NCBI RefSeq assembly: GCF_900258475.1
Contig: NZ_LT984888.1
Coordinates: 1 to 35,594 of the forward strand
Source: Anaerococcus sp. Marseille-P3915
GTDB taxonomy: Bacteria; Bacillota; Clostridia; Tissierellales; Peptoniphilaceae
Length of the DNA: 35,594 nucleotides
Direction: 5' to 3'
The position numbers and the translations under genes were made by a program. This document shows, piece after piece, positions 1 through 11,722 of this stretch (positions are counted from its first letter, which is position 1; the number at the start of each line of letters is the position of its first letter). The notes below the pieces were generated by a model. That model worked only from the letters and a program-made list of their open reading frames with translations, made no database searches and was not told the origin of the DNA.

Positions 1-230
1 GTCTAGACAATTCTCCAATGGAGAACTTCTTTGGAATATTGAAACAGGAAATGTATTATGGAGAAGATTTTAAAAGTTATGATCATTTAAGAAATGAGAT
101 TGAAAAATATATAAAATGGTACAATGAAGATAGGATTAAAACAAAATTAAACGGAATGTCTCCTGTTATGTACAGATTACATTCCGCTTAAAATATTATT
201 AAATTATTCCGTGTTTACGGGTTCAGGTCA
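1..230 (+). mobile_element. Right end of an IS3-family insertion sequence (truncated by window edge)
   Basis: The window opens inside an IS3-family transposase and continues to a plausible terminal inverted repeat. Positions 219-230 read GGGTTCAGGTCA, so the outward-read end starts TGACCTGAACCC, with the 5'-TG tip typical of IS3 elements. The left end and target duplication lie outside the window, so the exact boundary is inferred. The element ends only about 23 bases from the stop codon of the adjacent minus-strand HAD gene. Confidence 0.75.
3..191 (+). CDS. IS3-family (IS150-like) transposase OrfB, C-terminal fragment
   Basis: Reading from base 3 gives an uninterrupted 62-residue C-terminus ending at TAA 189-191. 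It contains the DNSPMENFFGILKQE segment, whose N-S-x-x-E carries the last glutamate of the DDE catalytic triad. It also has the family's closing pattern YNEDRIKTKLNGMSP. The protein would cut and join the IS ends. The 5' part lies outside the window, so it cannot be said whether the copy is intact. Family assignment is secure; the IS150 subgroup is a judgement from the motif wording. Confidence 0.85.
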   Translation, partial: LDNSPMENFFGILKQEMYYGEDFKSYDHLRNEIEKYIKWYNEDRIKTKLNGMSPVMYRLHSA

Positions 231-253
231 ATATGACTTTCCTTTTTCAGTAT

Positions 254-1063
254 CTATTTATTTAAAAGCTCATTTTCAAGATAGTAAGCAATTCCATCTT
301 CATCATTAGATTTAGTAATGTAATCACCAATCTCTTTTACAACATCAGGAGCATTACCCATCACAACACCCACACCAGCCGCCTTAAGCATAGCAAGGTC
401 ATTTCTCTCATCTCCAATAGCAATAGTATCCTTAATATCTATTCCTAAATACTTAGCCATCTCTATAAGAGAATTCCCCTTATCAATGCCCTTTGGCATA
501 ACCTCATAGAAAAATGGTGTAGACTTGGCAGTTGAAAACTTACCTTCAAATCTCTCATCAAAAATCTTAATCTTTTCATCTATTATGCTAGGATCAATTG
601 AAAACAGAATCTTATTTGGACTAAAATCAATATTATAAGATAAGTCCTCAACTACCTCATAAGTATTATGATCAGCATGGGCAATATCAGCTATAGCATA
701 GGTATCTTCTGAATTTGTCACAATGCAAGTATCAGTATAAAGAAGATAAGTCATAGAGTTTTCTTCAGCAAAAGCTAAAATCTCCTTAGCAGTATCTAAG
801 TCTATTGAATGGTCAATCAATACTTCTTTAGTTTCATAATCAATAACCTTAGCCCCATTAAAGGTACAAATTAAGCCATTATGCTTATAAAAATTAAGCA
901 TATCTGCATACATAGAAACCCCAATAGGGTCCCTACCGGAAGCTATAACGAGAGTGTGACCAGCATCCTGTGCCCTCTCCAAAACCTCTCTAGTCCTATC
1001 TGTAATCTCATTATTCGAATTTAATAGTGTTCCATCTACATCAAGTGCAATTAATTTTCTCAT
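254..1063 (-). CDS. Cof-type HAD-superfamily phosphatase
   Basis: This 269-residue cytosolic protein belongs to the Cof/YidA group of HAD hydrolases, which remove phosphate from sugar phosphates and similar metabolites. HAD motif I is near the N-terminus (LDVDGTLLN; nucleophile D8, acid/base D10). Motif II is in VIASGRD (about 40-46) and motif IV is GDERNDLAML (about 217-226). The segment between is the C2-type cap. Length is typical for the family. The start follows a strong AGGAGG site. It is divergently transcribed from the LicR-type activator, and an IS end lies directly behind its stop codon, so its own terminator may have been lost. The true substrate cannot be read from sequence. Confidence 0.9.
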   Translation of the reverse strand: MRKLIALDVDGTLLNSNNEITDRTREVLERAQDAGHTLVIASGRDPIGVSMYADMLNFYKHNGLICTFNGAKVIDYETKEVLIDHSIDLDTAKEILAFAEENSMTYLLYTDTCIVTNSEDTYAIADIAHADHNTYEVVEDLSYNIDFSPNKILFSIDPSIIDEKIKIFDERFEGKFSTAKSTPFFYEVMPKGIDKGNSLIEMAKYLGIDIKDTIAIGDERNDLAMLKAAGVGVVMGNAPDVVKEIGDYITKSNDEDGIAYYLENELLNK

Positions 1064-1149
1064 AAATCCTCCTACATATATTATAGTATAATATTATGTA
1101 AATTCGAAACAAGAAAATTCCACAAGCATGAGGAAAATGTTTGAGTGGA

Positions 1150-1174
1150 GGTTTGTGAACCCTTTCCATATAAT
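1150..1174 (+). promoter_or_regulatory. Putative promoter and small inverted repeat upstream of the LicR-type gene
   Basis: A perfect TATAAT lies at 1169-1174, 19 bases before the start codon, but no good -35 hexamer is found at 16-18 bases. The upstream spacer contains an inverted repeat GGTT-TGTG-AACC at 1150-1161. A strong -10 with a weak -35 fits an activator-dependent promoter, perhaps autoregulated by the adjacent LicR-like protein. This is inference. Confidence 0.35.
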
Positions 1175-1193
1175 ATAAGTACAAGGTGGTTAT

Positions 1194-3086
1194 ATGATTG
1201 AAACAAGACTAAAACAAATATTTGACTACCTAACTCTAGACTATGATTTTCACACGTCTAAAGAGATAGGAGAAGTAATGGAATTATCTTCCAAAACAAT
1301 AAGAAAGGAGATAAACCAGCTTAACTCTGTAATTAAAGATAAGGGGGCGATAATAGAATCTAAACCAGGAAAAGGTTATATATTCAAGATAGTAGATAAG
1401 GATAAATTTAAGAACTTTTTAAAAAGTGATTGGTATAAATACGCATACTACCAACAAGAAAGCGGAGAAAAAGACATCAGGTATGAGAACATCCTAAAAA
1501 TGCTCCTCTTCTCCAACTCTTATATCAAGCAATTTGAACTAGCAGAAATTTTTCACATAAGCGAATCACAAATAAACAAAGACCTCCCCTATGTCAAAGA
1601 AATACTAGCAACTTACGACTTAAACTTAATTTCAAAACCTTACTATGGCATGAAAATAGAGGGAAGCGAAAAAAACATTAGACTAGCAATAAAAAATGAA
1701 ATAGGAGAAGATCCAAGTTTATTTGATGATGATGAAAATAAGGAACTCTTCAACAAAATCCAGTCAATAATAGATAATATAGATTTTGGCGAAGACTACT
1801 ATATGCCTTATGTAAACTTCAAAAACCTAGTAATCCACATCTATATATCAATCCTAAGGATAAGACAAAAAAAATTCATATCCCTACCAAAAGATATAGA
1901 AAGCAAAGTCACATCCTATGAAGAATTTAATTTAGCAAACAAGATTGTCAATAAGCTAAAAGATGAGCTAAATATAGACATACCTAAGCAAGAACTAGTC
2001 TATATCACCATGCATCTAATAGCAAAAAACACAATCAGAGACCAAGAGAAAATATCTACAGAAATCCTAGAATTATCTCAACAAATAATCGATGAAATCT
2101 ACAGGGTATCAAGGTGTGACTTTAGAGCAAATATAGACTTCTATTTCTCCCTAGCCATCCACTTAGGACCTTTGATAAATAGGATAAAATATGGTTTTGA
2201 TATGAAAAATCCAATCCTAGAAGACATCAAAGATAACAAAGTCCCATATCTGATGGCAACAATAGCAGCAAATACCATCAACGAAAAATACAAAACTAAA
2301 CTATCAGAAGATGAAATTGGCTATCTAGCCCTTCATATAATGGCAGCCATAAACAACAATAACTTAAATAAGAAAAAAATATTAATAGTATGTGGCTCAG
2401 GCAATTCATCAGCCCAAATAATGAAGGCCCAGCTAAATAGACAATTTAAAAACAATATAGAAGAAATTGTAATAACAGACCTTAGAAATCTAAAAAATAT
2501 AGATCCAAGCAATTATGATTTAGTGATTTCTTCAGTCGAATTAGACCAATGCTGCGATATACCCGTAGTATATGTAGATATAATATTTTCTAAAATAGAC
2601 CTAGAAAATATCAAAATAGCCTTCGATGATACAAGGCTTGCAAAGATATACGACATCTTCGCAAATTCAGTATTTGTAAAAGTTAATAAATTTAAAAATA
2701 AACTTGAAGTCCTAAGCTTTATCGCAGAAACAATCGAAGAAAAATCAGGAGTAGACAAAGAAATAGCTCTAAGCCAGCTAAAAGAAAGAGAAGGACTTGG
2801 TCAAACAAGCTTTGATAATATAGCAATCCCCCACATCCTAGATCAGGTAAGGGGTGATTCCTACTCCATAATAATAATCTTAGATAAGCCGATAAAATGG
2901 AATAAAGAAGAAGTCGACTTGGTATACTCTCTAGTAATAGGTGAAAACCTAGGAGATATGGGCCTATATTACGAAAAACTAGGGGATTTCTTATCAAATC
3001 AAAAACTAATAAAAATGGCAATGAATTCTAAAAATCAAATGGAATTTATGAATATATTCATCAAAGGAGGTAATGATGGAAACTAG
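1194..3086 (+). CDS. licR: LicR/ManR-type PRD-containing transcriptional activator (HTH-PRD-PRD-EIIB-EIIA)
   Basis: This 630-residue DNA-binding regulator should activate the PTS operon that follows it. Domains in order: N-terminal helix-turn-helix (about 5-65) and a second winged-helix segment (about 95-160). Then two PTS regulation domains with the expected histidines (H215, H274; H323, H381). Then a GatB-like EIIB domain (CGSGNSSAQ, C400) and an EIIA fructose/mannitol-type domain (IAIPH, H547). In this family phosphorylation by HPr and by the operon's EII components sets activity. It overlaps the first base pairs of the EIIA gene, so regulator and transport genes are probably one transcript. 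The licR name reflects architecture plus neighbouring lactose/cellobiose-type PTS genes; ManR/MtlR-like relatives share this layout. Confidence 0.88.
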   Translation: MIETRLKQIFDYLTLDYDFHTSKEIGEVMELSSKTIRKEINQLNSVIKDKGAIIESKPGKGYIFKIVDKDKFKNFLKSDWYKYAYYQQESGEKDIRYENILKMLLFSNSYIKQFELAEIFHISESQINKDLPYVKEILATYDLNLISKPYYGMKIEGSEKNIRLAIKNEIGEDPSLFDDDENKELFNKIQSIIDNIDFGEDYYMPYVNFKNLVIHIYISILRIRQKKFISLPKDIESKVTSYEEFNLANKIVNKLKDELNIDIPKQELVYITMHLIAKNTIRDQEKISTEILELSQQIIDEIYRVSRCDFRANIDFYFSLAIHLGPLINRIKYGFDMKNPILEDIKDNKVPYLMATIAANTINEKYKTKLSEDEIGYLALHIMAAINNNNLNKKKILIVCGSGNSSAQIMKAQLNRQFKNNIEEIVITDLRNLKNIDPSNYDLVISSVELDQCCDIPVVYVDIIFSKIDLENIKIAFDDTRLAKIYDIFANSVFVKVNKFKNKLEVLSFIAETIEEKSGVDKEIALSQLKEREGLGQTSFDNIAIPHILDQVRGDSYSIIIILDKPIKWNKEEVDLVYSLVIGENLGDMGLYYEKLGDFLSNQKLIKMAMNSKNQMEFMNIFIKGGNDGN

Positions 3087-3411
3087 CGAAAAAGTTTACG
3101 AACTAGCATTCAACATCATAGTTCATGCAGGAGAAAGCAGAAGCTTATCATCAGAAGCCATGGATGCAGCTGAAAACTATGATTTTGAAAAGGCAGAAGA
3201 GCTTCTACAAAAGGCAAACGAAGAATTTCTAAAATGCCACGAAGTTCAAACAGACATGCTAACAAGAGAAGCAAATGGCGAAGAAAATGAGATAAACGTA
3301 ATTTTAATCCACTCTCAAGACCATTTAACCATGGCAACAATGGCCATGGACAATGCTAGAAGATGGATCAAAATAAACAAAAAATTACAAAAATTGGAGG
3401 AAAAGAAATGA
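3076..3411 (+). CDS. celC: PTS lactose/cellobiose-family EIIA
   Basis: This small cytosolic EIIA accepts phosphate from HPr and passes it to the EIIB encoded next. The 111-residue all-helical sequence carries the active-site pattern IHSQDHL; H79 is the expected phosphorylated histidine. There are two consecutive ATGs (3073 and 3076) behind AAAGGAGG. The second is chosen because its 5-base spacing is more usual. The gene overlaps the end of the LicR-type regulator by 11 bases and its stop overlaps the EIIB start as ATGA, so translation is probably coupled. Family specificity (cellobiose, lichenan oligosaccharides, lactose) is not resolved by EIIA alone. Confidence 0.92.
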   Translation: METSEKVYELAFNIIVHAGESRSLSSEAMDAAENYDFEKAEELLQKANEEFLKCHEVQTDMLTREANGEENEINVILIHSQDHLTMATMAMDNARRWIKINKKLQKLEEKK

Positions 3412-3725
3412 AAAAAGTAATGTTGATTTGTAACGCAGGAATGAGTTCATCTTTGATGGCAAAAAAAGCAAGTGAATACTTGGCTTCTAATGGCTACGAT
3501 ATTAAAGTAGATTCCACTACTTCTGCAGAGGCTGAAGATATATTCAATAATTCAGAATATGACATGATTTTGGTAAGTCCACAAATAAGAATGCTGTTTA
3601 ATGAATATAGCAAAAAAGCTGAAGAAAAGGGTAAGGAAATAGCACAAGTTGGTTTTGATGCATACTCACCTACTTCAATGGGAATCTCAAAGATGGCGAA
3701 GTTAATAACAGATAAGATTGGATAG
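3408..3725 (+). CDS. celA: PTS lactose/cellobiose-family EIIB
   Basis: This 105-residue cytosolic EIIB has the phosphocysteine loop at its N-terminus (MLICNAGMSSS, C8). It relays phosphate from the EIIA to the sugar bound by the EIIC. The ATG at 3408 is chosen over an upstream in-frame ATG at 3363. The later start has a GGAGG site 7 bases upstream, overlaps the EIIA stop as ATGA and begins exactly where EIIB homology begins. The downstream GH1 gene separates it from its EIIC, an arrangement also seen in lic/cel operons. Confidence 0.92.
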   Translation: MKKVMLICNAGMSSSLMAKKASEYLASNGYDIKVDSTTSAEAEDIFNNSEYDMILVSPQIRMLFNEYSKKAEEKGKEIAQVGFDAYSPTSMGISKMAKLITDKIG

Positions 3726-3732
3726 TAACATA

Positions 3733-5088
3733 ATGAATAAATTTTTATGGGGTAATTCTACTTCTTCAATGCAGACAGAAGGAGCCTATAATGAAGGAGG
3801 AAAAGGCCCATCAGTATATGATATTAGAGAAGCTACTGCAAACACAAGCGATTGGAAGGTAGCCATAGACGAATACCATAGATATGAAGAAGATATAAAA
3901 CTCATGGCGGAAATGGGGATGAATTGCTATAGGTTCCAGGTTTCTTGGTCAAGAATATTTCCAGAGGGAGAAGGAAGGGTAAATGAAGAAGGCCTAGAAT
4001 TCTATGATAAATTAATAGATAAATTAATAGAATATAATATAGAACCAATGATATGCCTTTATCACTTTGATATGCCTCTAGCATTATATGAGAAATATGA
4101 TGGATTTTCTTCAAGACATGTAAAAGATGAATTTGTAAAATATGGAAAACTTTTAGTAGATAGGTTCCATCAAAAAGTTAAATACTGGATAACATTTAAC
4201 GAACATAACCTTTATACTATGGATATGGGCTTTAAAATAGCTGGAAGCAAAAAAGAACATACACTTGAGAATATTTATAATATCCAGCACTATACTTTGC
4301 TTGGACACGCTGAGATTGCTAATTACATCCACGATAAGTATAAAGATTTACAAATTGGTGGTATGCTTGCTTATTCACCTTATTATCCTGCAAGCTCAAA
4401 ACCGGAAGATGTTCTTATATCCAATCAATATGATAGATTTTTAAGTAAGTTATATATTGATATTTTTAGCGGAAGAAATTATCCTAAATTTTTCATAAAT
4501 TACCTAGAAAAAAATAACATAAAGATTGATTATACACATGAGGATTCACTTGTATTTGATAAAGTAAAATCTGATTTTATGTCATTTAGCTATTATCAAT
4601 CAACAACTGTAAAAGCTAATGGAAAAGATTTCAATACTTTAAAAATGGATCAAGTAATTGATAATGAATTTGTTGATAGAAGCGAGTGGAATTGGGAAAT
4701 TGACCCTGTAGGTCTTAGAATATCTATGGAAAATATTTTTGCTGATTCAAACGTACCCGTTTTTATAATAGAAAACGGATTAGGCATAAGAGAAGAATTA
4801 CCTGAAAATGAATTTATTGAAGATGATGAAAGAATTACTTATCACGATAGCCATATTAAAGAAATGAAAAAAGCTATGAAAGAAGGAGTAGACTGTATTG
4901 GCTACCTAGGATGGGGGCTTATAGATATACCTTCTTCATCAGGAGATATGGATAAAAGATATGGTGCTGTCTATGTAAATAGAGATAACCATGATCTTAA
5001 AGATTTAAGAAGAATAAAGAAGAAAAGTTTTGAGTATTTTAAAAGCATATTTAATCAAAATATATTAAAGGAGACAAAAAATGACTGA
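3733..5088 (+). CDS. GH1 6-phospho-beta-glucosidase
   Basis: This 451-residue cytosolic glycoside hydrolase family 1 enzyme should split the 6-phosphorylated disaccharide delivered by the flanking PTS. The barrel starts at FLWGNSTSSMQTEGAY. The acid/base glutamate is E157 in TFNEHN and the nucleophile is E348 in IIENGLG. A C-terminal SSGDMDKRYG resembles the phosphate-binding segment of phospho-glucosidases. An in-frame TTG at 3718 would add five residues. The ATG at 3733 is preferred because GH1 proteins usually begin just before this FLWG motif, though its ribosome site is weak. It overlaps the EIIC start by 8 bases. It is shorter than, and not closely similar to, the second GH1 at 9249. 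Confidence 0.92.
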   Translation: MNKFLWGNSTSSMQTEGAYNEGGKGPSVYDIREATANTSDWKVAIDEYHRYEEDIKLMAEMGMNCYRFQVSWSRIFPEGEGRVNEEGLEFYDKLIDKLIEYNIEPMICLYHFDMPLALYEKYDGFSSRHVKDEFVKYGKLLVDRFHQKVKYWITFNEHNLYTMDMGFKIAGSKKEHTLENIYNIQHYTLLGHAEIANYIHDKYKDLQIGGMLAYSPYYPASSKPEDVLISNQYDRFLSKLYIDIFSGRNYPKFFINYLEKNNIKIDYTHEDSLVFDKVKSDFMSFSYYQSTTVKANGKDFNTLKMDQVIDNEFVDRSEWNWEIDPVGLRISMENIFADSNVPVFIIENGLGIREELPENEFIEDDERITYHDSHIKEMKKAMKEGVDCIGYLGWGLIDIPSSSGDMDKRYGAVYVNRDNHDLKDLRRIKKKSFEYFKSIFNQNILKETKND

Positions 5089-6394
5089 AAATAATAAAAG
5101 AAGCTTCATGGATAAATTTACAGAAGCCGCTATGAAATTTGGTGCACAAGTCCACCTTAGATCTCTTAGAGATGCTTTTGCTATAATGATGCCTTTGTTC
5201 ATTTTAGCAGGTCTTGCAGTATTGATAAATTCTGTAATATTTCCAAAAATTTTAAGCGAAAGCTCTTTACAAACTGCTGGATATTGGGCAGTATCTATAG
5301 CTAATGCAACTTTGAATGTATCTGGCCTAATTCTTTGCGGAATCATAGGATATACCCTTTCAAGAAATAAAGGCTATCAGAGCCCTTATACATGTGTAAT
5401 GATTGCAATAGCAGCCCTTATAGTGATGATGCCTCAAACCTTAAAAATAGCTGCAGCTGATGGTACAGAATTTGAAGCTGGTGGAATCTTAACTTACGGA
5501 AACCTAGGCACATCATCAATGTTTGCTGGAATAATAGTAGGACTATTATCTACAGAGATATATCTAAGACTTTCAAAAATAGATAAACTAAGAGTAAACA
5601 TAGGCGGAGATGTTCCACCTCAAGTAAACGCATCTTTCAATAATATGATTCCTGCAATGTTAACTATTATTGTTTTCTCTTTAGTTAGCTTCGGACTTTA
5701 TGCAGCATTTAAGACAGACCTTATAACATTAATAACAACAATGATACAAGAGCCTCTAAGAAAGATTAATACATCACTAATAGGTACTGTTCTTATATAC
5801 AGTTTCGGAAACTTCTTATTCACATTTGGTATACACCAAACAGTAGTAAATGGTACAATACTTGAACCTCTATTACTTGTTAATATGAACGAAAATATGG
5901 CCGCTGCTGCTGCAGGAAAAGAAATTCCACATATTATTAACTCAACCTTTGTACCAACTTTCGGTATGATGGGTGGAACCGGATCAACAATCTGTCTATT
6001 AATAGCTGTTTTTATATTTTACAGAAAGAATCAACAATATAGCGAATTAGGTAAACTTGCTATAGCACCTGGACTATTTAATATAAATGAACCAGTAATA
6101 TTCGGTTTTCCAATAGTATTCAACCTTCCAATGATGATTCCATTTGTTTTAACTCCTGCTATAGGAATTATTGTAGCTTACTTTGCAACAGCAATTGGAT
6201 TTATGAATAAATGTACAGTTCTTGTTCCATGGACAACACCACCACTACTAAACGGATTCTTAGCAACTGGTGGAGACTTCAGAGCTGTGATAGTTCAATT
6301 AGTGATAATAGTTATAGGCGTGCTATTATATCTCCCATTCATGAAGGTAAGTGCGAGAGTAAGCAAAGAACAAGCAGAATCCATGAATAATTAA
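5081..6394 (+). CDS. celB: PTS lactose/cellobiose-family EIIC permease
   Basis: This 437-residue integral membrane permease carries the sugar across the membrane while it is phosphorylated. About ten hydrophobic segments are visible. Family landmarks include GIHQTVVNGTILEP in the middle, the NEPVIFGFP substrate-site loop and a WTTPP segment near the C-terminus. The start follows AAAGGAG and overlaps the end of the GH1 gene by 8 bases, completing an EIIA-EIIB-GH1-EIIC set. No clear terminator separates it from the next operon, whose promoter begins only a few bases later. Confidence 0.93.
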   Translation: MTENNKRSFMDKFTEAAMKFGAQVHLRSLRDAFAIMMPLFILAGLAVLINSVIFPKILSESSLQTAGYWAVSIANATLNVSGLILCGIIGYTLSRNKGYQSPYTCVMIAIAALIVMMPQTLKIAAADGTEFEAGGILTYGNLGTSSMFAGIIVGLLSTEIYLRLSKIDKLRVNIGGDVPPQVNASFNNMIPAMLTIIVFSLVSFGLYAAFKTDLITLITTMIQEPLRKINTSLIGTVLIYSFGNFLFTFGIHQTVVNGTILEPLLLVNMNENMAAAAAGKEIPHIINSTFVPTFGMMGGTGSTICLLIAVFIFYRKNQQYSELGKLAIAPGLFNINEPVIFGFPIVFNLPMMIPFVLTPAIGIIVAYFATAIGFMNKCTVLVPWTTPPLLNGFLATGGDFRAVIVQLVIIVIGVLLYLPFMKVSARVSKEQAESMNN

Positions 6395-6402
6395 AGAAAA
6401 CA

Positions 6403-6431
6403 TTTGTATTTTTTCTAAAATATGATATAAT
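6403..6431 (+). promoter_or_regulatory. Promoter of the LicT-controlled beta-glucoside operon
   Basis: TATAAT at 6426-6431 is preceded by TG (6423-6424), giving an extended -10. A TTTGTA with a 17-base spacer stands at 6403-6408 as a weak -35. The transcript would start around 6438, just before the RAT element. Confidence 0.6.
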
Positions 6432-6448
6432 TTAGTTATCATATCTAA

Positions 6449-6477
6449 GGATAGTAATTCAAATGCGAAGCTAAACC
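6449..6477 (+). promoter_or_regulatory. Ribonucleic antiterminator (RAT) for a LicT/BglG-family protein
   Basis: The 29-base element begins GGATAGTAATT and ends GCTAAACC. It fits the RAT pattern of the SacY/LicT/BglG family (GGAT-GT-A-T, unpaired bulges, GC-GC-AAACC). Its last five bases are also the first arm of the terminator at 6473-6518, so the two structures are mutually exclusive. Binding of the antiterminator here would let polymerase read into licT, bglP and bglH. RAT-terminator overlap is established for the family. Confidence 0.82.
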
Positions 6478-6518
6478 TGTATGTGTACTTGGGGATAAGT
6501 ATGCGTACAGGTTTTTTT
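6473..6518 (+). terminator. Conditional intrinsic terminator in the licT leader
   Basis: Arms AAACCTGTA (6473-6481) and TACAGGTTT (6506-6514) extend inward by nine more pairs, including G-U pairs, to a 6-base loop at 6491-6496. Seven T residues follow (6512-6518). It ends just before the ribosome site of licT, as expected for a riboregulated leader terminator. Confidence 0.88.
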
Positions 6519-6535
6519 GATTAAAGGAGGTGTCG

Positions 6536-7381
6536 ATGAGAATTAAAAAAATATTAAATAATAACGCATTGATTGCTATCGATGATAAGGGTTATGAAAA
6601 AGTTTTGATGGGTAAGGGTATTGGTTTTGCTAAAAAAACTGGAGAAAATATTGACTCTAACCTCGCTAATCAGATTTTTTCTTTGGATGGTAAGGATTTT
6701 GATAAAGATCTTGCTGATATTATTGGTTTGATTCCTCTTGAGTATTTTAATGTCAGTAAGGATATTTATGAATTAGCCTGTAAAGATCTTAGCAAGAAGA
6801 TAAATCCATCTATGATTGTATCTCTTGCAGATCACATCTATTACGCCAAAAAGCGTTTGGATAATGGATTTAATATTCCTCCATCTACCCTCCTATATGA
6901 CATGAAGCTATTATATAAGGATGAGCTTGAACTGGCCTATAAGGCTATCGATATTATTAATAATAATTTAAATATTGATTTTCCAAAGTCTGAGGCTTCT
7001 TATATTGCCATGCATATAGTAAATTCTGAAATAGAATTTTCCGCTAATGCTGATGCTATGAAAGTGTCTAAATTTATAGACGAAATTTTAAATATTATGA
7101 AGTATGACCTAAACCTCGAATTTGAAGAAGACACGAGCTTTTTCTACAGATTTGTTAGTCATCTAAAATATTTTGCTATAAGAGTTTTTAATGATAATTA
7201 GGTTGAGGATAAGAATGTTTTGGAATTTTTGAAAATTATTGATGCTAATCACCCAAAAATAGGAAGAGTTGTTGCGAAAATTTCTCAGTATATCACCGAT
7301 AGATATAACTACGACATCAATGATGAAGAGAAGCTATACCTATCCATGCATATTAGTAGACTTTTAAATTACAAAGATTAA
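6536..7381 (+). pseudogene. licT: LicT/BglG-family transcriptional antiterminator interrupted by an in-frame TAG
   Basis: The protein binds the leader RAT and prevents termination; PTS phosphorylation of its PRD histidines controls this. The RNA-binding CAT domain is residues 1-55 (KILNNNALIAID, MGKGIGF). PRD1 follows with H100 and H160, and PRD2 begins with H209. Codon 222 is TAG (7199-7201). The same frame then continues to TAA at 7379-7381 with an excellent PRD2 C-terminus, including DEEKLYLSMHISRLL (H272). Counted across the stop the product is about 281 residues, the normal family size. The four histidines fall near the positions known in B. subtilis LicT. ATG 6536 is chosen over GTG 6530 for spacing to AAAGGAGG. 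The stop could be a real nonsense mutation (CAG to TAG is one change), a sequencing error, or a readthrough site. The truncated 221-residue form keeps the CAT domain. Confidence 0.85.
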
Positions 7382-7390
7382 GGAGAATTT

Positions 7391-10721
<3,331 letters not shown>

Positions 10722-10727
10722 TCAAAT

Positions 10728-10758
10728 ACCTCCACGGATTTCCAGTGGAGGTTTTATT
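10728..10758 (+). terminator. Intrinsic terminator of the licT-bglP-bglH operon
   Basis: Perfect 8-base arms ACCTCCAC (10728-10735) and GTGGAGGT (10745-10752) enclose a 9-base loop. A T-rich run (TTTTATTT) follows. Confidence 0.88.
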
Positions 10759-10811
10759 TACGCTTTAAAAATGTAAAATACTTATAAGACAAAAGGAAGG
10801 AATATTTTTAC

Positions 10812-11714
10812 ATGACCAAGGACCTCTACCCAAACCATACCTTAGAAGAAATCATAAATGACATGGATACAAATGACAGAAAGCGACTTGCTAAACAGGA
10901 TTATCCTACAGATGGGGTGATTGTTAAAGCTGATCTTGCATATATTGATGATGGGGATGATTTTCACCTTTTTGATATTTATTATAATGAAGAAAATTAT
11001 GGCAAGGGCCTGCCTACTATAATAAATATCCACGGCGGCGGCCTTGTTTATGGGAGAAAACAGCTAGATAAGAATATGAACATCGACTTTGCCAGGGCTG
11101 GTTTTAATGTCGCAGGACTTAATTATAGGTTAATTCCCCAAGTTAGCCTTAAAGAGCAAATCTCTGATATTATAAGTGGTATTTCTTTTATTTATAAAAA
11201 TCATGAGAAATTTGACCTAAATATGGATAAATTTTTTATAAGTGCCGATTCAGCAGGGGCCTATTTGGCTATAGCTGCCTTTGCAATCATAAACAGTGGC
11301 GAACTTCAAGATTTATTTGGGATTTTCTCCCCAAAGATTGAAATTGATGGCATGGTCTTTATCTCCCCTATGACTAAGCTTGCAGATGATGGGTCATTTT
11401 CTACAATCAATGACTTTGTAATAGATGGTTTAGACCATGATGACTTAAAAACTTATGCTAAAAACATGATTAAAATTTTTGATAAGGTAAGTCCTTGCCC
11501 AATTTTTATCCAAACTAGCAAGGAAGATTTTATCAGGGACCATTCATATGAACTTAGGGATTATCTAGACAATAGAGGCGCCTTTTATGAATTTGCCGAC
11601 TTTGGCAAAGGAATAAACCAAGCCCTCGGCCACGTCTTTCCCGTTTGCTATCCAAAATTTCCAGAGTCTATTATGGCCATAGGCCAGATGGTTTTATTTT
11701 TGAAAAATTTATAG
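10812..11714 (+). CDS. Alpha/beta hydrolase fold-3 esterase (hormone-sensitive-lipase-like)
   Basis: This 300-residue cytosolic hydrolase belongs to the HSL-type esterase/lipase group. The oxyanion-hole motif HGGG is at 74-77. The nucleophile elbow is SADSAGA with S147. A candidate aspartate lies in TSKEDFIRDHSY (about 236-247) and the histidine in ALGHVFPV (about 271). There is no signal peptide. It is followed 8 bases later by a histidine-phosphatase gene, so they are probably co-transcribed. Deacylation of imported glycosides is one possible role beside the beta-glucoside operons, but nothing in the sequence fixes the substrate. The ribosome site (AAGGAAGG) sits rather far from the ATG. 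Confidence 0.88.
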   Translation: MTKDLYPNHTLEEIINDMDTNDRKRLAKQDYPTDGVIVKADLAYIDDGDDFHLFDIYYNEENYGKGLPTIINIHGGGLVYGRKQLDKNMNIDFARAGFNVAGLNYRLIPQVSLKEQISDIISGISFIYKNHEKFDLNMDKFFISADSAGAYLAIAAFAIINSGELQDLFGIFSPKIEIDGMVFISPMTKLADDGSFSTINDFVIDGLDHDDLKTYAKNMIKIFDKVSPCPIFIQTSKEDFIRDHSYELRDYLDNRGAFYEFADFGKGINQALGHVFPVCYPKFPESIMAIGQMVLFLKNL

Positions 11715-11722
11715 GAGGAGTT

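Noticed and set aside
3902-4114. Antisense open frame within the first GH1 gene.
   Set aside because: A shadow of a conserved enzyme-coding region; no start signals.
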